Assembly: GCA_947624875.1 (NCBI GenBank)
Contig: CANQMA010000003.1
Coordinates: forward strand, 20,428-84,427
Reading direction: 5' to 3'
Source of the DNA: an uncultured Lachnospiraceae bacterium
GTDB lineage: Bacteria > Bacillota > Clostridia > Lachnospirales > Lachnospiraceae
Length of the DNA: 64,000 nt
Shown one piece after another: positions 9,055 to 20,200 of this stretch. Positions within the stretch are counted from its first letter, which is position 1. The number at the start of each line of letters is the position of its first letter. Below the pieces are notes generated by a model. It made no database searches. It was not told the origin of the DNA and saw only the letters and a list, made by a program, of their open reading frames with translations. Position numbers and translations under genes: made by a program.

Positions 9055-9081
9055 AATGGATATGCATGCATATCCATTTTA
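9055..9081 (+). terminator. Perfect palindrome/terminator after the VanZ-like gene
   Basis: The 24 bases at 9055-9078 form a perfect 12+12 palindrome around TGCA with no loop, followed by TTAT. In RNA the centre would open to a small loop. It probably ends the glmM-vanZ transcript. Confidence 0.5.
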
Positions 9082-9126
9082 TCTGTGTGAAAAAGCGTTG
9101 TCAAAAGGAGCAGAACGGAGATTGTC

Positions 9127-10182
9127 ATGAAAGAATGGGAAAAAAATATCCGGAAAGTGACTCCCTACATTCCGGGAGAACAGCCTAAAATGGATTATGT
9201 GGTGAAACTGAATACAAACGAGTGCCCTTATCCGCCATCGCCGATGGTGGAGCAGGCAATCAAAGACTTGGACTACAAGCGGTTCCGCCTGTATCCCGAC
9301 CCGGATGCGACTGAACTGGTCCGGGCAATTGCAGACTATGAAAAAGTTCCGGAAGAAAGAGTGTTTGTCGGCGTCGGCTCCGATGATGTGCTGGGAATGG
9401 CGTTTCTGACATTCTTTCATGGAGAAAAACCGGTGCTGATGGCAGATATTACATATTCGTTTTACGATGTGTGGGCAAACCTGTTTCAGATTCCATTTGA
9501 GACGATTCCACTCAATGCGCAGTTGGAAATAGTGCCGGAAGAATTTTGCAGGGAAAATGGAGGCGTTGTTTTTCCAAATCCGAATGCGCCGACCGCCATT
9601 GAAATGCCGTTATCACAGGTGGAAAAAATTATCAGGAAAAATCAGGATGTCGTCGTGATTGTCGATGAAGCCTATATTGATTTTGGTGGGACAAGCGCTC
9701 TGAGACTGACTGAAAAATACGACAATCTCTTGGTGGTCCGTACCTTTTCAAAATCAAGGGCGATGGCAGGAATGCGCATCGGGTACGCCATCGGCAGTGA
9801 AACGTTGATTTCTGCCCTGAAAGCAGTGAAATTTTCTTATAATTCATACACGATGAATCAAGCGGCAATGGCAGCCGGCATCGCAGCGATTCGTGATGAG
9901 AAATATTTTAATCAGACGATTGAAAAAATTATCAGCACAAGAGAGCGCGCAAAAAAAGTACTTTCTGATTTTGGATTTTTTGTGACAGATTCGAAGACAA
10001 ACTTTTTATTTGCCACACATAAAACCATGGAAGCAAAGGATATTTTCGAGCAACTGAGGGACAGACACATTTTTGTCCGGTTTTTTGATAAACCGAGAAT
10101 AAATCAATACCTGAGGATTACAATCGGGACAGATGAGGAAATGGAAATTCTTTATCAGGCTCTTCGGGAAATTTTAAAATAA
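9127..10182 (+). CDS. hisC: Histidinol-phosphate aminotransferase
   Basis: PLP-dependent class I/II aminotransferase that makes histidinol phosphate using glutamate. The 351-residue protein has the family N-terminus YIPGEQ, substrate motif KLNTNECPYPPSP near residue 28, IVDEAYIDFG near 178 and the PLP lysine in TFSKSRAMAGMRIGYA near 205. It stands alone here with no other his genes and is bounded by a hairpin before and a terminator after. Such orphan copies can also serve aromatic amino acid or related transamination, so HisC activity is likely but not exclusive. Confidence 0.88.
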   Translation: MKEWEKNIRKVTPYIPGEQPKMDYVVKLNTNECPYPPSPMVEQAIKDLDYKRFRLYPDPDATELVRAIADYEKVPEERVFVGVGSDDVLGMAFLTFFHGEKPVLMADITYSFYDVWANLFQIPFETIPLNAQLEIVPEEFCRENGGVVFPNPNAPTAIEMPLSQVEKIIRKNQDVVVIVDEAYIDFGGTSALRLTEKYDNLLVVRTFSKSRAMAGMRIGYAIGSETLISALKAVKFSYNSYTMNQAAMAAGIAAIRDEKYFNQTIEKIISTRERAKKVLSDFGFFVTDSKTNFLFATHKTMEAKDIFEQLRDRHIFVRFFDKPRINQYLRITIGTDEEMEILYQALREILK

Positions 10183-10191
10183 ACCGGAATG

Positions 10192-10227
10192 ACTGCATTT
10201 TTTCGCAAGAAAAGGTGCAGTTTTTTT
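10192..10227 (+). terminator. Rho-independent terminator after hisC
   Basis: ACTGCATTTTTT at 10192-10203 pairs with AAAAGGTGCAGT at 10210-10221 with two G-T pairs and a 6-base loop, followed by seven T residues. Confidence 0.85.
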
Positions 10228-10381
10228 CTCATAAATTTGTTACAATTTGTTAAAAATATATGTGGGAAATGCTCATATTTTATTTTTATGATAATCATAT
10301 ATAGATAAATTTACCACTGTTTTCGATTTTTGAAAAAGGTGGACTCTTTGATATGCAGATTGAGTAGAAAGGAGTTTTAGT

Positions 10382-12961
10382 ATGAATATTAGCAGATTTA
10401 CACAGAAATCCATAGAAGCCATTCAAAATTGTGAAAAGACAGCGATGGAATATGGAAATCAGGAAATTGATCAGGAGCATCTGCTTTACAGTCTTGCAAC
10501 ATTAGAGGACAGTCTGATCATTAAGCTGGTTGAAAAGATGGAAATTCAGCCGGAGTTGTTTATCAACAGGATTGTAGAGCTGATTCAGAAAAAACCGAAG
10601 GTGCAGGGAGGAAATTCCTATATCAGTCAGTCCTTAAATCAGGTGCTTGTGAGCGCTGAAGAGGAAGCAAAGAGAATGGGAGACGAATACGTTTCCGTAG
10701 AACATATTTTTCTGATGATGATTGCAAAACCGAATAAGGAAGTAAAGGAGCTGTTTCGCTCCCTTGGGATTACCCGTGAAAAGTTTCTGGGTGCATTGGA
10801 GACTGTCCGGGGAAACATTAAAGTGACTTCAGACAATCCGGAGGATACTTATGACGCCTTGTTGAAATATGGACAGGATTTAGTCGAGCGCGCCAGAAAT
10901 CAAAAATTAGATCCGGTCATTGGTCGGGATGCAGAAATCCGTAATGTCATTCGGATTCTGTCAAGAAAAACAAAAAACAATCCGGTATTGATCGGAGAAC
11001 CGGGTGTCGGAAAAACAGCGGCGGTGGAAGGACTTGCACAGCGCATCGTGCGCGGCGATGTTCCGGAAGGGCTGAAAGACAAACGGATTATTGCACTGGA
11101 TCTGGGCGCTCTGGTAGCGGGCGCAAAGTATCGCGGTGAGTTTGAAGAACGTCTGAAAGCGGTTTTGGAAGATGTGAAAAACAGTAATGGAGAGATTATT
11201 CTGTTTATTGACGAACTGCATACGATTGTCGGCGCGGGGAAAACAGACGGAGCGATGGATGCAGGCAATATGTTAAAACCAATGCTTGCCAGAGGAGAAC
11301 TTCACTGTATCGGCGCGACGACGTTGGATGAATACAGAAAGTATATTGAAAAAGATAAGGCGTTGGAGCGGAGATTCCAGCCGGTTACGGTAAACGAGCC
11401 GTCCGTAGAAGACACGATTTCCATTCTCCGGGGACTGAAAGAACGCTATGAGGTCTTTCACGGAGTCAAAATACAGGATGGAGCGCTGGTCAGTGCCGCG
11501 ACCCTTTCAGACCGGTATATTACCGATCGTTTTCTTCCGGATAAAGCGATTGATTTAGTGGACGAGGCGTGCGCTCTGATTAAGACGGAAATGGATTCCA
11601 TGCCGGCAGAAGTGGACGAACTGAGACGCCGGGTGATGCAGCTGGAAATTGAAGAAGCTGCCTTAAAGAAAGAAACTGATAATTTGAGCAGGGACCGTTT
11701 GGAAGAACTGCAAAAAGAACTGGCAGAACTGCGGGATCAGTTAAATAACAAAAAGGCGCAGTGGGAAAATGAAAAAGATTCCGTCAATCATTTACAGGAA
11801 CTCCGCGAACAGGTGGAGTCCGTAAAAAAGGAAATTGAAAAAGCGCAGAACGAATATGATTTAAACCGCGCTGCACAGCTGCAGTACGGCAGTCTTCCGC
11901 AACTGCAGCAACAGCTGGAAGAGGAAGAAAACAAAGTTAAGGAAAAAGAATTTGGTCTGGTTCGGGAAGCGGTGACAGAGGAAGAAATTGCCAGAATTAT
12001 TTCGCGTTGGACAGGAATTCCGGTTGCAAAACTGACCGAGACGGAGCGGGAAAAGACGCTCCATCTCGATACACATCTGCATCGGCGTGTGATTGGGCAG
12101 GACGAGGCGGTCGAAAAAATCACGGAGGCAATTATCCGCTCAAAAGCCGGTGTGAAAGATCCGGGAAAGCCGATTGGATCGTTCCTGTTTTTGGGACCTA
12201 CCGGTGTCGGAAAGACCGAACTTGCAAAGGCGCTGGCAGAAAATCTGTTTGACCATGAGAGCAACATGATTCGAATTGATATGAGTGAATATATGGAAAA
12301 GCACAGTGTATCAAGACTGCTCGGAGCGCCTCCGGGATATGTCGGTTATGACGAGGGCGGACAACTGACAGAGGCAGTCCGCAGAAAGCCGTATGCGGTT
12401 GTTTTGTTTGATGAAGTCGAAAAGGCGCATCCGGATGTCTTTAATGTTCTGCTTCAGGTACTTGATGATGGCCGGATTACGGATTCTCAGGGAAGAACAA
12501 TAGACTTTAAGAACACAATCCTGATTATGACATCAAACCTCGGCTCTTCTTATCTTCTGGACGGAATCGACAGCCAGGGGAATATCAAAGAAGAAAATGA
12601 AAAGATGGTTATGGAAGAGGTGAAAATGCATTTCAGACCGGAATTTTTAAACCGTTTAGATGAAATTATCATGTTTAAACCTCTGACCCGGGAAAATATC
12701 AGCGGCATTGTCGACCTTATGATACAGGAACTTAATGAAAGACTTGCCGATAAGGAACTTCGAGTTGTTTTGACAGACGAGGCAAAGCATTATGTAGCGG
12801 AGCATGGATATGATCCGGTTTACGGCGCCAGACCGTTGAAACGGTATCTGCAAAAGAATGTGGAAACTCTTGCGGCAAGAGTCATTCTTGAGGGTAAGGT
12901 TCACATGGGGGATACGGTCACCTTTGATGTGCAGGACGGCATGCTGACCGTACGCGCATAA
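10382..12961 (+). CDS. clpB: ATP-dependent disaggregase ClpB
   Basis: Hexameric Hsp100 chaperone that threads aggregated proteins together with the DnaK system. The 859-residue protein has an N-terminal Clp repeat domain (to about 145), a first AAA+ domain with GEPGVGKT near residue 205, a long coiled middle domain at about 400-520 that is diagnostic for ClpB as against ClpC or ClpA, and a second AAA+ domain with GPTGVGKT near 606. AAAGGAG precedes the ATG. I do not see a CtsR-type operator (GGTCAAA repeats) in the 150 bases upstream, so control differs from the usual low-GC pattern or is by another regulator. Confidence 0.95.
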   Translation: MNISRFTQKSIEAIQNCEKTAMEYGNQEIDQEHLLYSLATLEDSLIIKLVEKMEIQPELFINRIVELIQKKPKVQGGNSYISQSLNQVLVSAEEEAKRMGDEYVSVEHIFLMMIAKPNKEVKELFRSLGITREKFLGALETVRGNIKVTSDNPEDTYDALLKYGQDLVERARNQKLDPVIGRDAEIRNVIRILSRKTKNNPVLIGEPGVGKTAAVEGLAQRIVRGDVPEGLKDKRIIALDLGALVAGAKYRGEFEERLKAVLEDVKNSNGEIILFIDELHTIVGAGKTDGAMDAGNMLKPMLARGELHCIGATTLDEYRKYIEKDKALERRFQPVTVNEPSVEDTISILRGLKERYEVFHGVKIQDGALVSAATLSDRYITDRFLPDKAIDLVDEACALIKTEMDSMPAEVDELRRRVMQLEIEEAALKKETDNLSRDRLEELQKELAELRDQLNNKKAQWENEKDSVNHLQELREQVESVKKEIEKAQNEYDLNRAAQLQYGSLPQLQQQLEEEENKVKEKEFGLVREAVTEEEIARIISRWTGIPVAKLTETEREKTLHLDTHLHRRVIGQDEAVEKITEAIIRSKAGVKDPGKPIGSFLFLGPTGVGKTELAKALAENLFDHESNMIRIDMSEYMEKHSVSRLLGAPPGYVGYDEGGQLTEAVRRKPYAVVLFDEVEKAHPDVFNVLLQVLDDGRITDSQGRTIDFKNTILIMTSNLGSSYLLDGIDSQGNIKEENEKMVMEEVKMHFRPEFLNRLDEIIMFKPLTRENISGIVDLMIQELNERLADKELRVVLTDEAKHYVAEHGYDPVYGARPLKRYLQKNVETLAARVILEGKVHMGDTVTFDVQDGMLTVRA

Positions 12962-13055
12962 ACAGTCTGCGGCTGTTTCGGATACGATTTTCCGCTTAAG
13001 ATGCATCCTTCCTTTAAGGCCGAAAGCATGAAATGAAATAATTATTAAAAAAAAG

Positions 13056-13084
13056 TTGTGAAAATCAGATATCAATGATATACT
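13056..13084 (+). promoter_or_regulatory. Sigma-A promoter before the COG2426 gene
   Basis: TTGTGA and TATACT are separated by 17 bases, ending 34 bases before the next start codon. It would drive the three small genes up to 14191. Confidence 0.65.
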
Positions 13085-13118
13085 TTACAGGAATTTTTAT
13101 TTATGGAGTAGGAGATTT

Positions 13119-13598
13119 ATGTCTGTTTTTGTAAAGTATTTGATCGTATTTTTGATTTCCATGGTACCGATTGTAGAAATTCGTGGGGCTGCGCCGGTTG
13201 CATTAGATGCGTTTCATCTGCCGGTTTTGCAGTCCTACATTGTTTGTATTCTCGGAAATATGCTTCCGGTTCCGTTTATTTTCTTTTTTGCCAGAAAAGT
13301 TCTTCTGTGGGGAAAGGATAAAAAGTATATTGGCAGATTTTTTTCCTTTTGTCTCACGAAAGGAGAACATGGCGGACAGAAACTGATGGAAAAAGCCGGA
13401 AGAGGTCTCTATATCGCATTGTTTTTATTTGTTGGGATTCCTCTGCCAGGCACCGGGGCTTGGACAGGAACCTTAGCGGCAAGTATTTTGGATATGGATT
13501 TCAAAAAAAGCGTGATTGCCTGTATGGCAGGTGTTGTGCTTGCAGGAATCTTAATGGGAGCCGGTGTATCCGGAGTGTTAAAAATTTTCGGACTATAA
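13119..13598 (+). CDS. COG2426-type small membrane (putative multidrug export) protein
   Basis: A 159-residue membrane protein with about four hydrophobic segments. The N-terminal MVPIVEIRGAAPVAL and the internal GIPLPGTGAWTGTLAA motifs are the paired, re-entrant-like signatures of the COG2426 family, which is distantly related to DedA-type transporters. The family is named as putative small multidrug export proteins, but direct evidence is thin. It starts at ATG after GGAGAT and leads a run of three small genes. Confidence 0.75.
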   Translation: MSVFVKYLIVFLISMVPIVEIRGAAPVALDAFHLPVLQSYIVCILGNMLPVPFIFFFARKVLLWGKDKKYIGRFFSFCLTKGEHGGQKLMEKAGRGLYIALFLFVGIPLPGTGAWTGTLAASILDMDFKKSVIACMAGVVLAGILMGAGVSGVLKIFGL

Positions 13599-13613
13599 AT
13601 GAGGAAATCACAA

Positions 13614-14015
13614 ATGAATCAACAGAAAAATAAAAATTACTATGGATTTAAAAATAAGCAGCAGACACTTGGCGGCAGAGGGGAGCGCTACGTCCCGCAT
13701 GGCTTTGGAAAAGCGCTCTTATATGTGACTGCCCCATCTGCGATTATCGCACTGGTGTCCATTTTATCCATGTTTGTTTTAAAAGGAAACGCACAGGCAG
13801 TGATGTTTATAGTTGCCCTTGCGACGTTTGCCATATCTTTGATTGGAAGTATTCTTTTGATGATTGATATCGTTCGTTTCAACCGCAGGAAAACAAAACA
13901 ATATGGAAAGGCGACAGAGACGAAAGAATTGGATATCATGCGGATTGTACATCTGTTGATTGGGATTTTGTGTGGGATTATAATCGGATATTTAATCTGG
14001 GGTGCAAAGCGATGA
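13614..14015 (+). CDS. Conserved hypothetical membrane protein
   Basis: I do not recognise this family. The 133-residue product has a polar, Asn/Gln/Lys-rich N-terminus with GGRGERYVPHGFG, then three hydrophobic helices at roughly residues 35-58, 65-90 and 110-130, separated by a basic loop (RFNRRKTKQYG). ATG 13614 is preceded by GAGGA at good spacing, better than the ATG at 13599 in the track. It overlaps the start of the DUF4250 gene by four bases, so the two are co-translated. Confidence 0.65.
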   Translation: MNQQKNKNYYGFKNKQQTLGGRGERYVPHGFGKALLYVTAPSAIIALVSILSMFVLKGNAQAVMFIVALATFAISLIGSILLMIDIVRFNRRKTKQYGKATETKELDIMRIVHLLIGILCGIIIGYLIWGAKR

Positions 14016-14191
14016 ACAAATTGCCAAAAGATCCGGTGATGCTTTTAAGTGTTGTCAATACACATCTTCGGGATTTTTATCCAGGTCTTGATGAATTCTG
14101 CAAGGCAAATGAGATTGACAGGGCAGGGCTGGAAGAACAATTAAAAACGATCAATTATGAATATGATGAAAACAGAAATCAGTTTGTGTAA
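14012..14191 (+). CDS. DUF4250-family small protein
   Basis: A 59-residue acidic protein, MNKLPKDPVMLLSVVN at the start and a YEYDENRNQFV end, matching what I recall of the DUF4250 family of Firmicutes. The function is unknown. The ATG lies in ATGA across the upstream stop, so the track start at 13970 is a shadow. A strong bidirectional terminator follows. Confidence 0.75.
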   Translation: MNKLPKDPVMLLSVVNTHLRDFYPGLDEFCKANEIDRAGLEEQLKTINYEYDENRNQFV

Positions 14192-14260
14192 TTCGGATGA
14201 ATTGCAAAAGGACAGTTAGAAGCAGGACAAAAACGAGGAATGACACTGATTTGCTATCAT

Positions 14261-14298
14261 AAAAGAAGAGGAAACTGTAAATCGTTTCCTCTTCTTTT
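14261..14298. terminator. Bidirectional terminator between DUF4250 and gltA
   Basis: AAAAGAAGAGGAAAC at 14261-14275 pairs perfectly over 15 bp with 14284-14298, loop of 8. A-rich and T-rich flanks on both sides let it work for the two converging genes. Confidence 0.9.
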
Positions 14299-14317
14299 GT
14301 GTAGAAATAAAACTCAA

Positions 14318-15700
14318 TTACCGTTGGTCTAATGGGATATAGTCCTGTTTTTTTGCAACATTTTTATATGCGGGACGAATGATTTTTCCGGCGTTGATCA
14401 ACTCTTCAATGCGGTGCGCACTCCATCCTGCCATTCTGGCAGAAGCAAACATTGGTGTGTACAGTGCGTCCGGAAGTCCCAGCATAGAGTAAACAAATCC
14501 GCTGTAAAAATCGACATTTGCGCTTACCAGTTTGTTTCTCTTATGCTGCTTTGAAATAATGGCAGGCGCAAGCCGTTCCACATTTTCATATAATTGAAAT
14601 TCATCCATGCGGTCTTTTTCTTCCGCCAGTGACTTTGTCAAATTCTTTAAAAGTTTTGCTCTCGGGTCGGAAATGGCATACACCGCATGACCGATTCCGT
14701 AAATCAAACCGGACTTGTCGAAGATTTTTTTGTCCACAATTCCCTGAAGATAATTACTGATTTCCAAATCACTGTTCCAGTTGTCTACCGTTTCTTTCAT
14801 ATGGTCAAACATCTGCTTTACTTTAATGTTTGCGCCGCCATGTTTCGGCCCTTTTAATGAGCCGAGAGAAGCGGCGACGGCGGAATAAGTATCCGTTCCG
14901 GAGGAAGAAACAACATGGTTTGTAAACGTGGAATTATTTCCTCCGCCATGTTCTGCATGAAGTACCAGACATAAATCAAGCAGTTTGGCTTCCAAAGGGG
15001 TATAGACACCGTCCGGTCTTAAAAGTCTTAAGATGTTTTCTGCCGTTGACAGATTGATATCTGGATTGATAATGTGGAGATCCTCTCCGCCATGATAATG
15101 GGTATGTACCTGATATCCATAAACAGAGATCAATGGAACGCGTGCAATCAGGCTCAAGCTCTGGCGAAGGACATTTGAAATGGAAATGTCGTCCGGATTA
15201 TCGTCCCACGCATAGAGCGTCAGCACACAGCGCGCAAGCAGATTCATCATATCCCTGCCCGGCGCTTTCATGATAATATCCCGCACAAAACTTGGCGGAA
15301 GCGTACGGTACTGCGCAAGTACCTGATTAAAATTTCTAAGCCGCTTTGGCGTTGGGAGTTCTCCGAAAATCAGCAGATAGGTCGTCTCCTCAAAACCAAA
15401 ACGGTCTTCCCCGAGGAACCCTTTGACGATTTCTTCGATATCAATGCCGCGGTAGTACAGTTTGCCTTCGCATGGAACCGATTTCCCATCAATAATATCA
15501 AACGAATGGACGTCGCCGATTTCAGTCAGCCCTGTCAACACGCCTTTTCCGGTGGCTCGGTCACGAAGTCCCCTTTTGACATCATAGGTGTCATACAAAC
15601 TGGTATCAATACGGGAATTGGTGATACAGCGGTCTGCATATTTATTAATCTGTAATGTTAATGCTTCTTCACTCATATTCGCATAGTTTTTTATCAACAT
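14318..15700 (-). CDS. gltA: Citrate synthase
   Basis: Condenses acetyl-CoA and oxaloacetate to citrate, the first step towards 2-oxoglutarate and glutamate. The 460-residue protein shows the family's HAEHGGGNNSTF motif near residue 258, KGPKHGGAN near 289 and the catalytic GIGHAVYAISDPRA near 345. AAAGGAG lies eight bases before the ATG. It is alone on the minus strand, with no aconitase or isocitrate dehydrogenase next to it. Together with gdhA in this window it points to glutamate synthesis by a partial oxidative TCA branch. Confidence 0.93.
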   Translation of the reverse strand: MLIKNYANMSEEALTLQINKYADRCITNSRIDTSLYDTYDVKRGLRDRATGKGVLTGLTEIGDVHSFDIIDGKSVPCEGKLYYRGIDIEEIVKGFLGEDRFGFEETTYLLIFGELPTPKRLRNFNQVLAQYRTLPPSFVRDIIMKAPGRDMMNLLARCVLTLYAWDDNPDDISISNVLRQSLSLIARVPLISVYGYQVHTHYHGGEDLHIINPDINLSTAENILRLLRPDGVYTPLEAKLLDLCLVLHAEHGGGNNSTFTNHVVSSSGTDTYSAVAASLGSLKGPKHGGANIKVKQMFDHMKETVDNWNSDLEISNYLQGIVDKKIFDKSGLIYGIGHAVYAISDPRAKLLKNLTKSLAEEKDRMDEFQLYENVERLAPAIISKQHKRNKLVSANVDFYSGFVYSMLGLPDALYTPMFASARMAGWSAHRIEELINAGKIIRPAYKNVAKKQDYIPLDQR

Positions 15701-15733
15701 CTGTTTTCTCCTTTGGTGCTGGGTTTCCCCGTT

Positions 15734-15762
15734 ATTGTATCATAAGTTTCATAGATTCTCAA
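15734..15762 (-). promoter_or_regulatory. Sigma-A promoter of gltA
   Basis: Read on the minus strand, TTGAGA and TACAAT are separated by exactly 17 bases, ending about 34 bases before the gltA ATG. The opposite strand of the same region leads to rarA. Confidence 0.7.
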
Positions 15763-15888
15763 TAAAGGCGGCAGGCAGCCGGCATTTCCTCCCGGAAATA
15801 AATTTTATGGGAAAATTGTTAAGAAAGATAGAAGAATAGAAGGTTTTATGGTAATATTATCCTGAGAGAGTATCGACAGGAGAAAGAA

Positions 15889-17232
15889 ATGGATATTTTT
15901 GAGTATGCCAGAGGCATCAGAAGTGAAAAGGAATCTCCGCTTGCAAGCCGGCTTCGTCCGAAAAATTTAGATGAAGTGGTGGGGCAGGAGCATATCATTG
16001 GAAAAGATAAATTATTATATAGAGCCATTCAAGCAGATAAGATCAGATCTGTCATTTTTTACGGACCACCGGGCACCGGTAAGACGACACTGGCGAAAGT
16101 GATTGCGCACACGACCAGCGCGGAATTCACGCAGCTGAACGCTACGGTGTCAGGAAAGAAAGATATGGAAAATGTTGTGGAAAAAGCGCAGCAGACCATG
16201 GCAATGAGCGGGAAAAAGACGATTCTGTTCATCGACGAGATTCACCGGTTTAATAAAGGGCAGCAGGATTATTTACTGCCGTTTGTAGAGGATGGCACTG
16301 TGATTTTAATCGGCGCAACAACAGAAAATCCGTATTTTGAGGTCAACACAGCGTTGATTTCCCGTTCGATTATATTTGAACTGAAACCGCTTTCCACGGA
16401 CAATATAAAAACGTTAATAAATCGCGCCGTAAACGATAAAGAAAACGGGATGGGAGTTTATCAGGCTGAGATTGATGAGGATGCGGCAGATTTTCTTGCG
16501 CAGATTGCAAATGGGGACGCGAGAACCGCGCTCAACGCCGTGGAACTGGGCGTATTGACAACAGAGCCCGAAGCAGATGGGCGCATCCATATTACACTTG
16601 AAGTGGCGGAACAATGTATTCAAAAAAGGGCGCTCCAATATGACAAATCCGGAGACAACCATTATGACACGATTTCGGCTTTTATTAAGAGTATGCGTGG
16701 CTCCGATCCGGACGCCGCTGTCTACTATCTGGCAAAAATGCTCTATGCAGGGGAAAGTGTAGATTTTATTGCGCGGCGGATTATGATTTGTGCGGCGGAA
16801 GACGTGGGAATGGCGGATCCACAGGCGCTGGTTGTTGCAAATGCAGCAGCACAGGCAGTTCATCAGGTGGGAATGCCGGAGGCGCAGATTATCCTTTCGG
16901 AGGCGGTCATTTATGTTGCCACAGCACCGAAAAGCAATGCAGCCTGCGAAGCAGTCTATGCCGCAATGGACAAAGTAAAAAATACGATTACAGCGCCGGT
17001 TCCGGCACATTTACAGGATTCCCATTACAAAGGTTCTGCAAAACTGGGACATGGGATTGGTTATCTGTATGCCCACGACTATCCGAATCATTATGTCAAA
17101 CAGCAGTATTTACCGGATGGGTTGACAGACTGTGTGTTTTATCAACCGGGCACTCTGGGCTATGAGGTGAAAGTCAGGGAACACTTTGCAAAGATAAAAA
17201 ATGGCGAGACACAGGAAAACGATAAAAAATAG
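15889..17232 (+). CDS. rarA: Replication-associated recombination protein A (AAA+ ATPase)
   Basis: Tetrameric AAA+ ATPase of the RarA/MgsA/WRNIP1 family that acts at stalled replication forks. The 447-residue protein has the N-terminal PLASRLRPKNLDEVVGQEHI, Walker A GPPGTGKTT near residue 60, Walker B ILFIDEIHRF near 110, sensor 1 IGATTENP, and the C-terminal tetramerisation domain with the family motif DSHYKGSAKLGHGIGY near 379. Start ATG after AGGAGAAA. The DUF5717 gene begins 14 bases after it, so the two are probably one transcript. Confidence 0.93.
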   Translation: MDIFEYARGIRSEKESPLASRLRPKNLDEVVGQEHIIGKDKLLYRAIQADKIRSVIFYGPPGTGKTTLAKVIAHTTSAEFTQLNATVSGKKDMENVVEKAQQTMAMSGKKTILFIDEIHRFNKGQQDYLLPFVEDGTVILIGATTENPYFEVNTALISRSIIFELKPLSTDNIKTLINRAVNDKENGMGVYQAEIDEDAADFLAQIANGDARTALNAVELGVLTTEPEADGRIHITLEVAEQCIQKRALQYDKSGDNHYDTISAFIKSMRGSDPDAAVYYLAKMLYAGESVDFIARRIMICAAEDVGMADPQALVVANAAAQAVHQVGMPEAQIILSEAVIYVATAPKSNAACEAVYAAMDKVKNTITAPVPAHLQDSHYKGSAKLGHGIGYLYAHDYPNHYVKQQYLPDGLTDCVFYQPGTLGYEVKVREHFAKIKNGETQENDKK

Positions 17233-17246
17233 ATGAGGGTACGATA

Positions 17247-20200
17247 TTGAAACAACTAATTGAAAAACTGGCGTCCGGAAATGCAGTTTACGAGACGCCG
17301 GATGTTGAAATTTCAGAAAACCGAATTGCAGTGGAACTTGAAACCGGACAGACAGTCCGGGGAGAAATTGCGATTACAGGAAAGAGCGGACTGCCGGTCA
17401 AAGGAGTAGTCTACTCTACGGACAGCCATGTGACTTTTCCAACAAACCAGTTTTTTGGCATCCATAATAAAGTATATTATGAGGTTCATGGGAAAAATCT
17501 GTCTGAAGGACAAATCTGCAGTGGAACCATCAGTGTGATTACGACCGGAGGAGATTACGCCATTCCTTTCGGAATCACAATCAAAAAAACAGCCATTCAG
17601 TCAACGAAGGGAACGATTTCCACACTGCAGGAATTTGTAAAACTGGTGCAGGAGAGTTATGACGAAGCATTACTGATTTTCTTATCAAAAGAATTTCAGG
17701 TTCGGTTTTTAAAAAATGACAGTTTCGGGTACACATTGTATCATCAGGTGATGAAAAATGGAAACCGGCATGCTGCGCTCGAAGAGTTTCTGGTGGGTAT
17801 GGGACTAAAAGAACCGGTGCGCATCCAGATTAAGGAACATCTTCAGGAGTTTACGGACATTGAGGAAAACTATGCAGATACGATTGAGATTGTCAAAAGC
17901 ACATGGGGATACATGGATGTCGACGTCCTTGTAGAGGGTGATTTTCTCTATAACTGCAAAGAAAAAATTTCCGGAGAGGAATTTAACGGAAAAATTGCAG
18001 AGTATCAGTATTTTATGAATGCAAATAAACTGCATGGGGGAAGTAATCATGCGAAAATCACATTTTTGACTTTTCATGATACGGTTACCTTTGATGTCGT
18101 GATTGTCAATCAAAAGGACAGTCTTGAAACATATCTAAACGAGAAAAGGAATCATGTAGATCTGGTCAAAAAATATCTGGACTTTAGAACCGGCGTCATA
18201 GACAGTGTCCAATGGACTAAAGCAATGAACCAGCTGGCGGAAGAACGGTTTGCAGCGGATAAAAATGATGTGACCGGTCTGTTGTTACAGGCACATGTAT
18301 CTCTTGTGCAAAACCACAATGAAGAAGCATCTGGATTTCTGAATCAGATTTCGCACAATCTCACGAAAAACCGGGCGCATCAGATGGAGGAATACTGTTT
18401 TTACTTGTATTTGCGGACGCTTTATAAAAATAATCCGGAATATACGCATGACATTAAAGAAGAAATCAAAGGCTATTTTGAAAACGGACATGACTCATGG
18501 CAGCTTTTATGGATTCTGTTTTATATGGACGAGCGCTATGAGGAAAACCCAAGTCTCAAATATACAATGATTAAACGATTATTTGCGCAGGGTTGTCATA
18601 GTCCTGTCATGTACTATGAGGCGTCGGATATTCTTGTAAAACAGCCGGAATTACTGCGCGTGATAAATCCGTTCGAAGTCCAGGTCCTAAATTTTGCCGG
18701 CCGGTACCATATGGTAAAGGAAGAACTGGCAAAGCAGACGGCGACGCTTTTGAATAATCAAAAAAATTTCAATCAGACCTATTTTCAGATTTTGACCAGA
18801 ATATACGAGGATACCAAACAGGATGATATCTTAGCGTGTATCTGCGCCATGATTATCAACGGAGAGAAAACCGACCATAAATATTTTTCATGGCTGGAAC
18901 TGGGAGTCCGGCACGAATTGAAACTGACCAATCTCTATGAGTACTATATCTATGCGGCGGATACAGAAAGTTTTGCTCCGCTGCAGATGGCGGCGTACCG
19001 TTATTTTTCTTATGGAACGGATACATTGGCAGAAAAGAAAGATTATTTTTATGCCAATTTAATTGTAAATCTCAAAGAGGATGGACAAATTTACCCGAAA
19101 TACAGAGAAGAACTTGAAAAGTATGTGACGTCACAGATTTTACAGGGAAAAAACAACCGTTTTCTGCAGATTGTTTACAATGAGGTGCTTTCAAAAGAAT
19201 TTGTTGTAGACGACATGGAAAACAGGATGTTTCAGATTTTAAACACGTATGAGATCCATGTACCGAATCAGAATGTCAAGGCAGTTTATGTATGCCGGAA
19301 GGAAACCGGGCAGGCGCAGATGACAGCGCTTGACTGCGGTGTGGCGAATATTCAGATAGACACTAAAAATCCGGTCATTACCTTTATGGATTATCAGGGA
19401 CGGATTTACGCCAAAACCGATTATGACCTGATGCCGTTAACCTTAAACATTCAGCTTGAGAGCAAGAACATGAATGATATTCAGGTGCTCCGTATGGTTG
19501 AAGAAATGATGGAAAATCCATCCGGTCATCAGGGAAAAATCTCTGAATTGAAGCGGGCGGTTGAAATGCCCGGAATTTCAAAACAGTTTGAATTGGCATT
19601 GAAAGAGTTTATTGTTGATTACTATTACAAAGGTTTTGACCAGGGAGATTTAGACATTTATTTATTGTCTCTGGATCTCAGAGAACTGACGATTCCATCG
19701 AGAAATAAGGTAATGGAAATCTTGATCAGGCGAAATCTGTTTGAAATGGCATATCCCCATATTGCCCGGTACGGTTATCAGGGAATTCAGAAGGAACTTT
19801 TGGAACAACTTTGTCTGTCTCTGGTATCCAAAGAGGAGTTTTTTGGAAATAAACTGCTGACAGAGATGTGTTCCGTGATTTTCAGAAACGGATGCCGGGA
19901 AAAATCTATTTTAACGTATCTCGGAAAGTATTATGAAGCCGGATCGCTGGAACTTTATCAGTTATTCCTTGCCTTACAGGCAAAAGAAATTGAGGATAAC
20001 ACGCTGGCGGAAAGACTCTTGATTCAGTATCTCTTTGAGGCGAATACCGGGGACGAGATTTACAATATTTATCGGGAGTATTTAAAGCAGCCGACATCAT
20101 CGGTGGTCCGCAGGGCATTTTACACCTATGTCACTTACAATTATTTTATTAAAAAGGTTCAGTGCCCGAAGATTGTCTGGGAAATACTGGAACAGGAATA

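Noticed and set aside
10238-10256. Rex-like site TTGTTACAATTTGTTAA before clpB
   Set aside because: The two TTGTTA copies are direct, not inverted, so the sequence is not a Rex operator.
10228-10381. CtsR heat-shock operator before clpB
   Set aside because: I looked for GGTCAAA direct repeats and found none; only AT-rich sequence and a weak -35-like TTGAAA are present.
16414-17010. 198-residue minus-strand ORF opposite rarA
   Set aside because: Shadow of the rarA reading frame with a cysteine- and arginine-rich, domain-free translation.
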